A stretch of 64,000 bases of DNA from Sulfidibacterium sp964549335 (GCA_964549335.1 CAZJUQ010000035.1:13543-77542); one strand, 5' to 3'. Numbered from the stretch's first letter, positions 24,093 through 33,163 are shown. Program-made: numbers and translations. Notes: generated from the sequence alone by a model not told the origin.

Positions 24093-25670
24093 TTAAAAAT
24101 CAATCTCTATTCGTGCTTGCAACATACCGAAATCAATACCGGCTTTTCCGGTGGGTAAATCTTTATAGGTATCGTATTTACCTTTGCCGTCGGCCCAGCG
24201 GTCGTTATTTACATACGAATAACCGAGCATCATTTTTACATTGTAATTAAAATAATAATTCAACGCTGCCGTGTATATTTCGCATGCTCCCCCTTGAATG
24301 TAGGGAATATCGCTACCCTCCTTAAAACTGTTGGCATCGGTGAAAGAGTAACGCAAAGCAAATTCCAAAACACCCTTTTTGTAATTTCTGAAATTTATTT
24401 GCGAAAACTCGGCTTCAGCCATATTGTAATAATAATCGGCATTGGTAATGAGCCAACCGCCGTACAGGAAAAACCCTTTAACATATGCCTTGTCTTCGCC
24501 CTCGGCGGTTTTTGTTTCGTCTCTTTGAATTTGGCTGCCTATGTATTCTCCGGCTATTTTAAAATTTTTATAAGCAAAAGCGGTTTCAAAACCGTAAAGA
24601 ACCATCGATTTCGAATCGGTTATGTCGTCGGTATCAACATATTTTTTTCTGTTAATTGAAGTTTCGGAACGCGACGAGAAACGGAAACTGTTTACGGGGT
24701 CGCCGAGTTCGGGAATTTTAGGCGTTCTGTACGAACCGGCAACACCCAAGTGCAATACCATATCGTGTGTTTTTACCGGAGTATAAGCTACCCTTCCTGT
24801 TGCCGACCACCCCGCCGAAGTTCCCTGTTTTTTGTTTTGGTCTTGCATTAAATCGTTCGCTATTTCGCTTGAAAACAATCCCGTTTCCACAAAATAACGG
24901 TGTCCGAACTTCCTGAACGATACGCCGAGGTGTCGCGAAGGAGCTAACTTGGTTATCATGGGTCTCTCAATAAAGGTGAGGTAACGCGATGTGGTTGTCT
25001 CTTCCATTGAAAAAGGCTCTTTGAAGTTTCCGGCTTTTATTTGCCAGTTGTTTTCACCAATGTAGCGCACAAATGCATCTTTGATGTCAACCTCGTTGTA
25101 TGCAAAATCAAAATCTATCTCGCCGCCCCAATGTCCCCAAAGTATGGTTTTCATGGCAAACCTCATCCTCCTGATGTTTACGCCGTTGCCGATATTCTCG
25201 TTGTCGCCGAAATATGCGGCACCATCAAAATAGACACGGTTATCGAACCAATATTTGAACCTGTTGTCGGGGGTTGAAAACATAAGAATTCCGTCGCGCG
25301 ACTCGGTATTTAACGAAACCCGTAAAGCCACCGTCTTGCCGTAATCGTTTTTAACCGTCTTGCCGAAAAGATGAACCGTCAAATTACTCTCTTTTTCAAC
25401 AGTAACACTCTCTTTTTTGTAACCCGGTTTGGATATCTCAATAACAACGGGAAAAGATTTCACGTTTAATTTAAAAAATCCGTTAATATCGGTATGAACC
25501 GGAGATAAATCCCCGCCTTTTACCGTTATTACGGCATCTTTTACCGGTGTTTGCATACCCGCCGGAAAAACGGTCCCCGTGATTGTTCCCCCGTTTTGTG
25601 CCGAAAGGAAATTGCAGGAAACAAATGTTAACGCAAATCCCAAAATAATTTTTAATAAATTTTTTTTCAT
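24093..25670 (-). CDS. OprO/OprP-family porin with N-terminal carboxypeptidase-regulatory-like domain
   Basis: The first gene of the run encodes 525 residues. A signal peptide (about 1-25) is followed by a CarboxypepD_reg-like Ig domain (about 27-105; GTITGTVFPAGMQTPVKDAV and GFFKLNVKSFPVVIEI) and an OprO/P barrel (about 120-525). Barrel signatures are GVNIRRMRFAMKTILWGHW, EVDIKDAFVRYIGENNWQIK, AGNFKEPFSMEETTTSRYL and FIERPMITKLAPSRHLG, all typical of phosphate/polyphosphate-selective porins O and P; the C-terminus is RIEIDF with terminal Phe. Selectivity cannot be read directly, and Bacteroidota carry many family members of unknown specificity. The N-terminal domain resembles that of TonB-dependent receptors but there is no plug domain. 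Confidence 0.92.
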   Translation of the reverse strand: MKKNLLKIILGFALTFVSCNFLSAQNGGTITGTVFPAGMQTPVKDAVITVKGGDLSPVHTDINGFFKLNVKSFPVVIEISKPGYKKESVTVEKESNLTVHLFGKTVKNDYGKTVALRVSLNTESRDGILMFSTPDNRFKYWFDNRVYFDGAAYFGDNENIGNGVNIRRMRFAMKTILWGHWGGEIDFDFAYNEVDIKDAFVRYIGENNWQIKAGNFKEPFSMEETTTSRYLTFIERPMITKLAPSRHLGVSFRKFGHRYFVETGLFSSEIANDLMQDQNKKQGTSAGWSATGRVAYTPVKTHDMVLHLGVAGSYRTPKIPELGDPVNSFRFSSRSETSINRKKYVDTDDITDSKSMVLYGFETAFAYKNFKIAGEYIGSQIQRDETKTAEGEDKAYVKGFFLYGGWLITNADYYYNMAEAEFSQINFRNYKKGVLEFALRYSFTDANSFKEGSDIPYIQGGACEIYTAALNYYFNYNVKMMLGYSYVNNDRWADGKGKYDTYKDLPTGKAGIDFGMLQARIEIDF

Positions 25671-26098
25671 ATGCCTTTATTTTTGTAATTTTTGAAATTT
25701 GAAGCGGCTCACAAGCATCAAAACCTGCAAAACAACTTCGCCACCACACGAATTCCGTTAACCGGTCTTATTCCATTTTGCGATTAATAAAATTCATGTT
25801 TTTTCTGTCAAAACATTTTTTTCATTGCAAAAAAAAGAAAAGAGGACTATCAAAACAAAAATTCAACCTATACAACAACACTACAATAACGGTAATGCAC
25901 ATCACTGAACAGGGTATTATCAAACAAACATATACCGGTGTTGCCCTTTGAAAAAGATAAGCCACAGGACAAACCTCTTTTTTGTTCGTGTTGTCATATT
26001 AACGTATTAAAGGGTTTGCAAATCAGTTTTTCCGTCATCCCGCTTTTTTTCAACGGAACACAAAAGTTCATTACCTTTGATTGAAAATTTTTTTTGAA
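25671..26098. other. 428-bp intergenic region between divergent genes
   Basis: It holds the plus-strand -7 element at 26072-26079 and a weaker minus-strand candidate TATGTTTG at 25925-25932 that would give the porin operon a 250-base leader. I see no gene, tRNA or strong hairpin in it. Given its length, a regulatory leader or binding sites for control of the OprO/P operon are possible but not visible. Confidence 0.45.
26072..26079 (+). promoter_or_regulatory. -7 element (TACCTTTG) of the D-threonine aldolase-like gene
   Basis: Exact TAnnTTTG, 19 bases before the ATG at 26099. It nearly touches an in-frame TTG at 26081, so transcription would start at or after that TTG, supporting the ATG. 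Confidence 0.6.
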
Positions 26099-27193
26099 AT
26101 GAAAACAGATTTTCCCGCATTAATAATAGATACAGGCAAAGTGGAATCGAATATCGAGAGAATGCTTTCAAAAGCCTCGAAATCAAAAGCGGTATTACGC
26201 CCGCATTTCAAAACACATCAATCGGCAAGGACGGGTGAAATTTTTCGCAAAAAAGGAGTAGAAAAAATTACCGTTTCGTCGGTACAAATGGCGGAGTATT
26301 TTGCAAAATACGGCTGGAACGATATCACCATCGCCTTCCCCCTAAACCTGCTCGAAATCGAAAAAACGGACAATCTCGCCGGAAAGATAAAACTCAACAT
26401 TTTGCTCGACTCACCGTTCGTAGCATCTGAAATTGCAAAAAATACAAAAAACAATATCGGTGTTTTCATAGAAATAGACACCGGTTACCACCGCACGGGA
26501 TTGTTGCCCGGACAAGAGAATGAAATAGAAAAAATAACAGATATAATTTCAAATACGAAAAATCTGAATTTTAAAGGCTTCCTCACACACGCCGGACATA
26601 CCTACAATGCTAACGGCAAGGAGAAAATCATTGAAATTCTCAACGATGCCAAACAAAAGATGACCGCTTTGAAAAACAAGTGGCAACAAAGGTTCCCTGA
26701 CATCATTGTTTCGTACGGCGACACCCCTTCGTGCAGCATTGCCGATAATTGCAACGGTTTCGACGAAATTAGACCCGGAAATTTTGTCTATTACGATGTA
26801 ATGCAATACCATTTGGGTTCATGCAATTTAAGCGACATTGCCGTTTCGGTGGCGGCTCCCGTAACAGGCATTTACAAAAACAGAAGCGAAATTGCGGTTT
26901 ACGGTGGTGCTGTCCACCTCTCGAAAGAGTTTATCGCAGGTGACAATAATTTTTCGATATTCGGATATATAGTAAAATATAACGGAAATTTCTGCTGGAA
27001 CGAACCCCTAAACGGGGCTTGGGTCAAAAGCATATCCCAGGAACACGGCATAGTTCACATGCCGGCAAACGAATTGGGAAAAATAAAACAGGGTGATGTC
27101 ATAGGAATTTTACCGGTTCATTCGTGCCTCACGGCAAACCTGCTTAATAAAAAATTCTTTATTCCGTCAAACGAACCAAACATTTCTCCCTGA
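26099..27193 (+). CDS. D-threonine aldolase / D-serine dehydratase-like PLP enzyme
   Basis: A 364-residue fold-type III PLP enzyme of the DSD1/low-specificity D-threonine aldolase family. The N-terminal alanine-racemase-like barrel carries the PLP lysine in RPHFKTHQSA, SYGDTPSCS and EIRPGNFVYYDVMQ; the C-terminal domain has EHGIVH and PVHSCLTAN, whose His-x-Cys pair binds zinc in D-serine dehydratase. It probably cleaves or dehydrates a D-hydroxyamino acid in the cytoplasm. The GH3 gene follows after 43 bases on the same strand, probably in one transcript, although no metabolic link is evident. Distinguishing aldolase from dehydratase is not possible here. Confidence 0.88.
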   Translation: MKTDFPALIIDTGKVESNIERMLSKASKSKAVLRPHFKTHQSARTGEIFRKKGVEKITVSSVQMAEYFAKYGWNDITIAFPLNLLEIEKTDNLAGKIKLNILLDSPFVASEIAKNTKNNIGVFIEIDTGYHRTGLLPGQENEIEKITDIISNTKNLNFKGFLTHAGHTYNANGKEKIIEILNDAKQKMTALKNKWQQRFPDIIVSYGDTPSCSIADNCNGFDEIRPGNFVYYDVMQYHLGSCNLSDIAVSVAAPVTGIYKNRSEIAVYGGAVHLSKEFIAGDNNFSIFGYIVKYNGNFCWNEPLNGAWVKSISQEHGIVHMPANELGKIKQGDVIGILPVHSCLTANLLNKKFFIPSNEPNISP

Positions 27194-27236
27194 AGACATC
27201 AAAACCACACGTAAAAATTTAATAAAATAATGTAAA

Positions 27237-29831
27237 ATGAAGGTTTCGTTAATTACACTGTTCTTGTTTATGTCGATTGGCATTTGCACTGCGCAACACA
27301 AAGATATTCCGCTTTACAAAAACGAAAATGCCGGCTTGGACCTCCGCATTCGCGATATTATTTCACGGATGACATTACAACAAAAGATATCTCAATTACG
27401 ATACGATGCTCCGGCAATAAAAAACGACAGCCTCGACATTCCGGCATATAACTGGTGGAACGAATGCCTCCACGGTGTTGCACGTTCGGGCGAAGCAACG
27501 GTATATCCGCAGGCCATCGGTTTAGCCGCCACTTTCGATACCGGATTAATCCACAGAATTGCCACCCAAATATCAGACGAAGCACGCGCCAAATACAATT
27601 ACTATACAGCCAACGGCAGATACGGACACAGGTATGAAGGTTTGACATTTTGGTCGCCGAACATCAACATTTTCAGAGACCCGCGCTGGGGACGCGGACA
27701 GGAAACTTACGGCGAAGACCCCTTTCTGACGGGAAGTTTAGCCGTGAGTTTTATTAAAGGACTTCAGGGAGATGACCCCCGGTATCTGAAAACTATTGCC
27801 ACATCAAAACATTTTGCCGTACACAGCGGACCCGAATCATCACGCCACCAAATAGACGTAACCCCCTCGGACAGGGATTTGTGGGAAACCTACCTGCCCG
27901 CCTTTATCATGACCGTTGAACAGGCAAAGGTGCAGTCGGTAATGTGTGCTTATAACAGTTTCAGGGGTATGCCTTGTTGCGGAAACAATATTCTTTTAAA
28001 AGATATTTTGTACAAAAAACTGAAATTTAAAGGCTATGTGGTTTCCGACTGCTGGGCAATAAGCGATTTTTACAACAAAAATTTTCACAATATCGTCAAA
28101 ACACCGCAAGAGGCGGCGGCAATAGCTCTCAAATCGGGTACAGACCTCAACTGCGGCGTCGCATACAGATACCTCCAAAAGGCAATCGACGCAGGGTATA
28201 TCACCCGTGAAGATATCGACAGCGCTTTATACAAAGTCCTAAAAGCACGTTTTATGCTGGGCATGTTCGACAACAGCGAAAATGTCCCCTATTCAAAAAT
28301 CCCTTACTCCACGGTTTGCTCCGCCAAACATAACCGTACAGCACTCGAAGCGGCACAAAAATCCATAGTCTTGCTAAAAAACGAAAACAACCTTTTGCCC
28401 CTGAACAAAAACATCAAATCGCTGGCGGTAATCGGTCCCGGCATAAAAGATTACGACCTCTATTTGGGAAACTATCACGGATACCCTCGAAAACGCACTA
28501 ACCTTTTGCAAGCATTACAAAAAAAACTTCCCGGCACAAAAATACATGCCGCTTTCGGCACCTATTTGTGCGACGGACTGCCGCCGGTAGATTATATTCC
28601 TCCGCAATATTTGCTGTCGGGAGAAAAAAACATACCCGGCGGGCTTAAAGCGGAATATTTTAGCAACGACAGTTGTTATGGAGCCCCCGCTTTTATCCGT
28701 ACCGACAGCACTGTTGATTTTACCTGGTACTCAGCAAGTCCCTTGAACCACAGTCCACTGGACACCTTTTCTGTCAGGTGGTCGGGAAAAATTTTGGCAC
28801 CGGTAACGGGAATGTACAAAATTGTAGTAACAGGAAGAGATAAATACACCCTTCATCTCGGCGACTCGGTAATAGTTTTCGATAACGGCTGGGATTACAA
28901 CCAACAATTAGATTTTTACATGCAAAAGGGCAAAACTTACAATTTGAAAATAGAATACGCAGCCCACAGCCCGAGAGGACAAATGCACCTTATGTGGTAT
29001 GTACCCGGCGACAACTTAACACGCAAAGCAGTAGAAGCGGCTCAAAAATCCGATGTTACAATACTTTTCCTCGGATTGAGCACACTGCTCGAAGAAGAAC
29101 AAATGCAACTCCAAACCGAAGGTTTTTACCGCGGCGACCGTACTCTGTTGCGACTCCCAAAACCGCAAATAAACCTCATAAAAAAGATTTATGCCACCGG
29201 AAAACCGGTTGTCTTGGTATTAACGGGCGGCAGCGCCATTTCCATAAATTGGGCTAACAAACATATACCGGCAATATTAGATGTCTGGTATCCGGGACAA
29301 GCGGGCGCCGAAGCCGTCGCCGGTGTCATTTTCGGCGATTACAACCCCGCAGGACGTCTGCCCGTCACTTTCTACAAGTCGGTAAACGACCTGCCCCCAT
29401 TCGATAATTACAGCATGGAAAACAGAACCTACCGGTATTTTAAAGGCAATCCGCTCTACTGTTTCGGTTACGGATTAAGCTACACCTCATTCAAATACGA
29501 CAGCCTTAACCTCTCGCTCGCAAACGATACTCTGAACGTCAGGTTTACCCTTGAAAACAACGGCAAATACGACGGCGACGAGGTGGCTCAGGTTTATGTA
29601 AAACTCCCCCGCTCAGCCAACTACACCCCGGCGATTAAAGAGTTGAAAGGTTTTACAAGAGTACATTTGAAAACCGGCGAAAGTAAAATCGTCACCATAA
29701 AACTGCCGTTAAAAAATCTACGGCACTGGGACTCATCATCGGAAACCTACATACTCTCCAAAGGAAAATACAAAATCATGGCGGGAGCTTCGTCAAACGA
29801 TATCAGGCTGGAAAAAGATATTCAATTGTAA
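27237..29831 (+). CDS. glycoside hydrolase family 3 protein with PA14 insert
   Basis: An 864-residue exported GH3 enzyme (signal peptide about 1-19, ending GICTAQ). Domain order: GH3 N-terminal barrel (about 30-330) with the nucleophile Asp271 in KGYVVSDCWAISD; GH3 C-terminal domain split by a PA14 domain (about 466-592, starting GGLKAEYFSND); then the rest of GH3-C with LGLSTLLEEEQMQLQTEGF and an FnIII-like tail (about 740-864). NWWNECLHGVARSGEATVYP is typical of beta-xylosidase/beta-glucosidase members. The PA14 domain usually shapes the substrate pocket. Likely periplasmic breakdown of plant-type beta-glycosides; the peptidoglycan NagZ type is unlikely because it lacks PA14 and FnIII. No SusC/D pair is nearby. 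Confidence 0.93.
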   Translation: MKVSLITLFLFMSIGICTAQHKDIPLYKNENAGLDLRIRDIISRMTLQQKISQLRYDAPAIKNDSLDIPAYNWWNECLHGVARSGEATVYPQAIGLAATFDTGLIHRIATQISDEARAKYNYYTANGRYGHRYEGLTFWSPNINIFRDPRWGRGQETYGEDPFLTGSLAVSFIKGLQGDDPRYLKTIATSKHFAVHSGPESSRHQIDVTPSDRDLWETYLPAFIMTVEQAKVQSVMCAYNSFRGMPCCGNNILLKDILYKKLKFKGYVVSDCWAISDFYNKNFHNIVKTPQEAAAIALKSGTDLNCGVAYRYLQKAIDAGYITREDIDSALYKVLKARFMLGMFDNSENVPYSKIPYSTVCSAKHNRTALEAAQKSIVLLKNENNLLPLNKNIKSLAVIGPGIKDYDLYLGNYHGYPRKRTNLLQALQKKLPGTKIHAAFGTYLCDGLPPVDYIPPQYLLSGEKNIPGGLKAEYFSNDSCYGAPAFIRTDSTVDFTWYSASPLNHSPLDTFSVRWSGKILAPVTGMYKIVVTGRDKYTLHLGDSVIVFDNGWDYNQQLDFYMQKGKTYNLKIEYAAHSPRGQMHLMWYVPGDNLTRKAVEAAQKSDVTILFLGLSTLLEEEQMQLQTEGFYRGDRTLLRLPKPQINLIKKIYATGKPVVLVLTGGSAISINWANKHIPAILDVWYPGQAGAEAVAGVIFGDYNPAGRLPVTFYKSVNDLPPFDNYSMENRTYRYFKGNPLYCFGYGLSYTSFKYDSLNLSLANDTLNVRFTLENNGKYDGDEVAQVYVKLPRSANYTPAIKELKGFTRVHLKTGESKIVTIKLPLKNLRHWDSSSETYILSKGKYKIMAGASSNDIRLEKDIQL

Positions 29832-29887
29832 TGCCATAACATTACACATTCATTATCTTGTTGCATCATCATTTTTCAACTTATCAG

Positions 29888-30040
29888 GGCGGCAAACGGG
29901 CTGTCCGCTAATAGTCCTCGGCGGAGGCGCTGTTCGGCAACGGCGTTTTCAGGGGCTTCCTCACGTCAGCCCTGCCTCCGCCTGCCTCACTACCGCCCCC
30001 GCCTCCGGGCTGCCGCTCCCATCCCTGCCGCACTCCACCC
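29888..30040. repeat. GC-rich intergenic element with internal direct and inverted repeats
   Basis: About 150 bases between GH3 and the aminopeptidase gene are 62-70% GC in the lines counted, against roughly 40% around them. GGGCTGTCCGCT (29898-29909) and GGGCTGCCGCT (30007-30017) are near-identical direct repeats near the two ends, and GGCGGAGGC (29920-29928) is perfectly complementary to GCCTCCGCC (29974-29982). From memory, many Bacteroidota genomes carry dispersed intergenic repeats with this type of boundary and a structured GC-rich middle; no second copy occurs in this window. No coding potential is visible. Role unknown. Confidence 0.6.
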
Positions 30041-30102
30041 TTGTGCTTGAATTTCACCTTTCAAATTCTCCAATACACCCTTCGTGCAATTTTATGTAAC
30101 TA

Positions 30103-31500
30103 TCATACCAAAGGGTTGCTCATGGTCTCTTCCACTTCGGCAATGGTTTTCGGAATCGGCTTACCCAAAACCCTGAATCCTGAGGCGGTAACGAGTATGT
30201 CGTCTTCAATACGCACGCCTCCGAAATCTTTATAACCTTCAAGCTTGTCGTAATTAACAAAATCTTTGAATTTACCTTCCTTCGCGAACTTATCTATCAG
30301 AGCGGGGATAAAATATATTCCCGGTTCCACGGTTAGCACAAATCCCGGTTTCAGAGCCTTTGCAAGTCTCAAATAAGCCGTTCCGAATTGGGTGGAACGT
30401 TTAACACTGTCGTCATAGCCTACAAAGTCTTCGCCAAGGCCCTCCATGTCGTGAACATCGAGACCCATCATATGTCCCAATCCGTGAGGCATAAAAAGCG
30501 TATGCGCACCCGCAGCAACGGCATCGCCGGTATCGCCTTTCATAAGTCCGGCATTTTTCAGGCCGTCAACAATTGTCCGTGCAGCAAGAAAATGGATATC
30601 GCGATATTTTACGCCAGGTTTTATTGCATTAATGGCATTTACGTTGGCATCGAGAACTATTTGGTAAATTTCGGCTTGTCTGCCGTTGAATTTTCCGCCC
30701 ACGGGAACAGTACGTGTTATGTCGCTTGCATAATGCATCCCCGTTTCGGCACCTGCATCTGTAACCATCATTCTTCCCGTTTCCAACACGTTGCCGTGAT
30801 AATGATTGTGGAGGGTTTGTCCGTTTACACTCAATATTATCGGAAACGAAACGGGACCGCCAAGTGCCAGCGATATACCCTCAATGGTACCGGCGATTTT
30901 TTGTTCCACAACACCCGGCATTGCCATCCGCATTGAAGTTGTGTGCATCTCGTAAGCTATCTCTATTGCCTTTTCAATCTCGGCAATTTCGTACTCGTCT
31001 TTTATCTCGCGAAGCGCCACAACTGCTTTTATCAGATCTACCGACACTGAACTATTCAACTCTTTTACGGGGATACCCAAAAGTTGCGACAACTCTATAT
31101 AAGTTTCGCCGCGATACGGGGGCAGAAAATGTATTTTACGCCCCTTTTCCACGGCTGCCGCAATAAACCCGGCCAAACTACCGTACGGTGCCGTATTGTC
31201 TATACCTGCCTCTGCCGCCAAATCCTTAACCGAAGGCTGTTCTCCCATCCAAATTATGTCGTCCATATCAACGTCGTTTCCGAATATGTAATCCTTGCCT
31301 TGGTCAGCATCAATTACTCCTGCAAATCCGGGTTTGTCAAGTCCGAAAAAATAGAGAAAACTGCTGTCTTGCCTGAAATGATATTGGTTGGCAGGATAGT
31401 TAAATGCGGCGTCAACATTTCCCAAAAACAGGGCTATACCCGTGCCGAGAGATTTTCTCAAATTGTTTCGCCTCTCTATATAAACCTCTTTTTTAAACAT
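30103..31500 (-). CDS. Xaa-Pro aminopeptidase (M24B, aminopeptidase P)
   Basis: A 465-residue cytosolic peptidase that removes an N-terminal residue preceding proline. An N-terminal creatinase-like domain (about 1-165) precedes the pita-bread catalytic domain, where all five metal ligands are visible: the two Asp in VTDAGAETGMHYASDITRTV, the His in MPHGLGHMMGLDVHD, the Glu in VLTVEPGIYF and the Glu in GGVRIEDDILVT. Length and motif spacing are normal. It is a single gene on the minus strand, its stop lying just beyond the GC-rich element. Confidence 0.95.
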   Translation of the reverse strand: MFKKEVYIERRNNLRKSLGTGIALFLGNVDAAFNYPANQYHFRQDSSFLYFFGLDKPGFAGVIDADQGKDYIFGNDVDMDDIIWMGEQPSVKDLAAEAGIDNTAPYGSLAGFIAAAVEKGRKIHFLPPYRGETYIELSQLLGIPVKELNSSVSVDLIKAVVALREIKDEYEIAEIEKAIEIAYEMHTTSMRMAMPGVVEQKIAGTIEGISLALGGPVSFPIILSVNGQTLHNHYHGNVLETGRMMVTDAGAETGMHYASDITRTVPVGGKFNGRQAEIYQIVLDANVNAINAIKPGVKYRDIHFLAARTIVDGLKNAGLMKGDTGDAVAAGAHTLFMPHGLGHMMGLDVHDMEGLGEDFVGYDDSVKRSTQFGTAYLRLAKALKPGFVLTVEPGIYFIPALIDKFAKEGKFKDFVNYDKLEGYKDFGGVRIEDDILVTASGFRVLGKPIPKTIAEVEETMSNPLV

Positions 31501-31647
31501 CTTGTTAATTTTTTTTATTACAACATTTGAATATTAAGAGCGTAAAATTACAATATTTTACCAACCGGACAACGACAAAATATCAAGTTGATAAAAACAG
31601 AGGGAAGGTTTTTCTTTTTATCACTTTAAAACCTGACCACATCCCGC

Positions 31648-31692
31648 AAAACCGTCGGACGGTACGGAATATAGCGGTTTTGTCTTTTTTTC
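31648..31692 (+). terminator. orphan terminator-like hairpin on the plus strand
   Basis: CAAAACCG (from 31647) pairs with CGGTTTTG (31675-31682), enclosing a smaller CCGT-CGG-ACGG hairpin, and a T-run follows on the plus strand. Both neighbouring genes run on the minus strand, so no known plus-strand gene needs it. Confidence 0.4.
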
Positions 31693-31718
31693 TTACAGGA
31701 TTTATTTCAGGATAGACT

Positions 31719-31970
31719 TTAAATGGCTTCGGCACCGCTTTGCAACAGTTCCTCAAACTTTTCCCCGGTAATGGTTTCGGAATTTAAACATATGGGGCAA
31801 TAATAGCTGTATTCCGTCTTTACGGGAACAACAGGCAGAAAAAACAGGGTAATGAAATAGCGCCGTTTTTGTAATATCCACCTGCTTTCGTTATGACAAC
31901 GGAAACAGTATTTTGTTTCCGCCAAACGGTATTGCTCGGTTTTGGGTTGTGCTCCTGCAATAAATATCAT
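31719..31970 (-). CDS. small zinc-ribbon protein
   Basis: An 83-residue protein with two CxxC knuckles, Cys22-Phe-Arg-Cys25 and Cys58-Pro-Ile-Cys61, separated by a hydrophobic stretch (about 38-50). This is the layout of the small zinc-ribbon family starting MxFIxG often seen in bacteria; the hydrophobic middle could be buried or loosely membrane-associated. It begins 12 bases after the rlmN stop and is probably co-transcribed with it. Function is unknown. Confidence 0.8.
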   Translation of the reverse strand: MIFIAGAQPKTEQYRLAETKYCFRCHNESRWILQKRRYFITLFFLPVVPVKTEYSYYCPICLNSETITGEKFEELLQSGAEAI

Positions 31971-31982
31971 TGTAACGGTTAT

Positions 31983-33026
31983 TTAAAGTCTCTTTATTTT
32001 CAACAATTCGCGTGTTGACAACAATCCGCATGCAGCGTCAATATCCTGTCCTCGCGATGCACGTATGGTTGTGGTTATTCCTTTCTCATTCAGCGCATCT
32101 TTAAATTCCACAAGGCGCTTCTCATCGGTGGTTTCCAAAGGAGTACCGGGAATTTTATGAAAACGGATAAGATTTATACGGCACTTTATACCGTTTAACA
32201 AACGGGCAAGTTCCTTTACATGTTTGGGAGTGTCGTTCAGGTTTTTAAAAACAATATATTCGAACGAAACCCTTCTTTGACGCCCGAAACCGTAATTGCG
32301 CAACACTTCCGTTACATCTTTTACAGGGTATATCTTATTAACGGGCATCAGCTTGCTGCGCTCTTGATCGAAAGGCGAATGAAGACTTACCGCAAGGTGA
32401 CATTCGCTTTTTTCCAGAAAAACTTTCATCTCCGGAATAATACCTATTGTCGAAACGGTTATTTTTCGCGGACTCTTCCCGAAACCCCATTCCGACGTCA
32501 ATATCTCCAAACTTTTCAATACCTCTTCCGTATTGTCCAAAGGCTCTCCCATACCCATGTAAACCACATTGGTAACCTTTTGAAACTCGGGAATGCTCCT
32601 CAATTGGTTTAGAATTTCGCCGGCAGTAAGATTCGCCTGAAAACCCTGTTTTCCCGTCATGCAAAACATACAACCCATTTTACACCCTATTTGCGAGGAT
32701 ACACAAAGAGTATTGCGCTTTTTTTCGGGGATGTATGCCGTCTCCACAAAACCGTTTTCGCCAACTTTAAAAAGGTATTTTTTGGTTCCGTCCTTCGACT
32801 CTTGAACACTTACCGGCAAACTTGTCCCCAAAAGGTACTTGTCGCTTAACATTTGCCTCGCCCTTTTCGACAAGTTTGTCATTTCATTTATGGAGGTGAT
32901 ATCCTTTTTATACAACCAACCGGAAATTTGCCCGGCGGTATATTTAGGCAACCCCAACTCAGAGGTTATCTCCGTCAACTGCTCCAAAGTTTTGCCGAAA
33001 AGAGGTTCTTTCATGGTCACTGTCAT
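31983..33026 (-). CDS. rlmN: 23S rRNA (adenine(2503)-C(2))-methyltransferase / tRNA A37 methyltransferase
   Basis: A 347-residue radical-SAM enzyme that methylates C2 of A2503 in 23S rRNA and of A37 in some tRNAs. The [4Fe-4S]-binding CxxxCxxC is in CKMGCMFCMTGKQGF, the catalytic C-terminal cysteine is in DIDAACGLL, and the YMGMGEPLDN motif follows. A short N-terminal HhH-like domain with KYTAGQISGWLYKK is present. Start could be 33026 or the second Met at 33014; a -7 element at 33035-33042 is only eight bases from the first, which would favour a leaderless start or the second Met. The zinc-ribbon gene follows. Confidence 0.95.
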   Translation of the reverse strand: MTVTMKEPLFGKTLEQLTEITSELGLPKYTAGQISGWLYKKDITSINEMTNLSKRARQMLSDKYLLGTSLPVSVQESKDGTKKYLFKVGENGFVETAYIPEKKRNTLCVSSQIGCKMGCMFCMTGKQGFQANLTAGEILNQLRSIPEFQKVTNVVYMGMGEPLDNTEEVLKSLEILTSEWGFGKSPRKITVSTIGIIPEMKVFLEKSECHLAVSLHSPFDQERSKLMPVNKIYPVKDVTEVLRNYGFGRQRRVSFEYIVFKNLNDTPKHVKELARLLNGIKCRINLIRFHKIPGTPLETTDEKRLVEFKDALNEKGITTTIRASRGQDIDAACGLLSTRELLKIKRL

Positions 33027-33034
33027 TGTACCTG

Positions 33035-33042
33035 CAAAAATA
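33035..33042 (-). promoter_or_regulatory. -7 element (TATTTTTG) of rlmN
   Basis: Exact TAnnTTTG on the minus strand; eight bases separate it from the ATG at 33026 and twenty from the ATG at 33014. Confidence 0.45.
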
Positions 33043-33123
33043 AATTAATAAATCGTTTACGATACATATGTACCGTTATTTGATTTATACAACAGGTTTT
33101 TCGTCAAAAATCGAAATGTTGTT

Positions 33124-33131
33124 TACTTTTG
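33124..33131 (+). promoter_or_regulatory. -7 element (TACTTTTG) of pheT
   Basis: Exact TAnnTTTG, 32 bases before the pheT ATG at 33164; it lies inside the longer upstream frame, supporting the shorter start. Confidence 0.55.
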
Positions 33132-33163
33132 CAAAAAAATTTGTTAACGGAAAAAGAGAAAAG

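Noticed and set aside
27237..29831. GH3 protein as a peptidoglycan NagZ
   Set aside because: The PA14 insert, FnIII-like tail and NWWNECLHGVARSG motif fit exported beta-glucosidase/xylosidase members, not the short cytosolic NagZ type, despite the NamZ-like gene elsewhere in the window.
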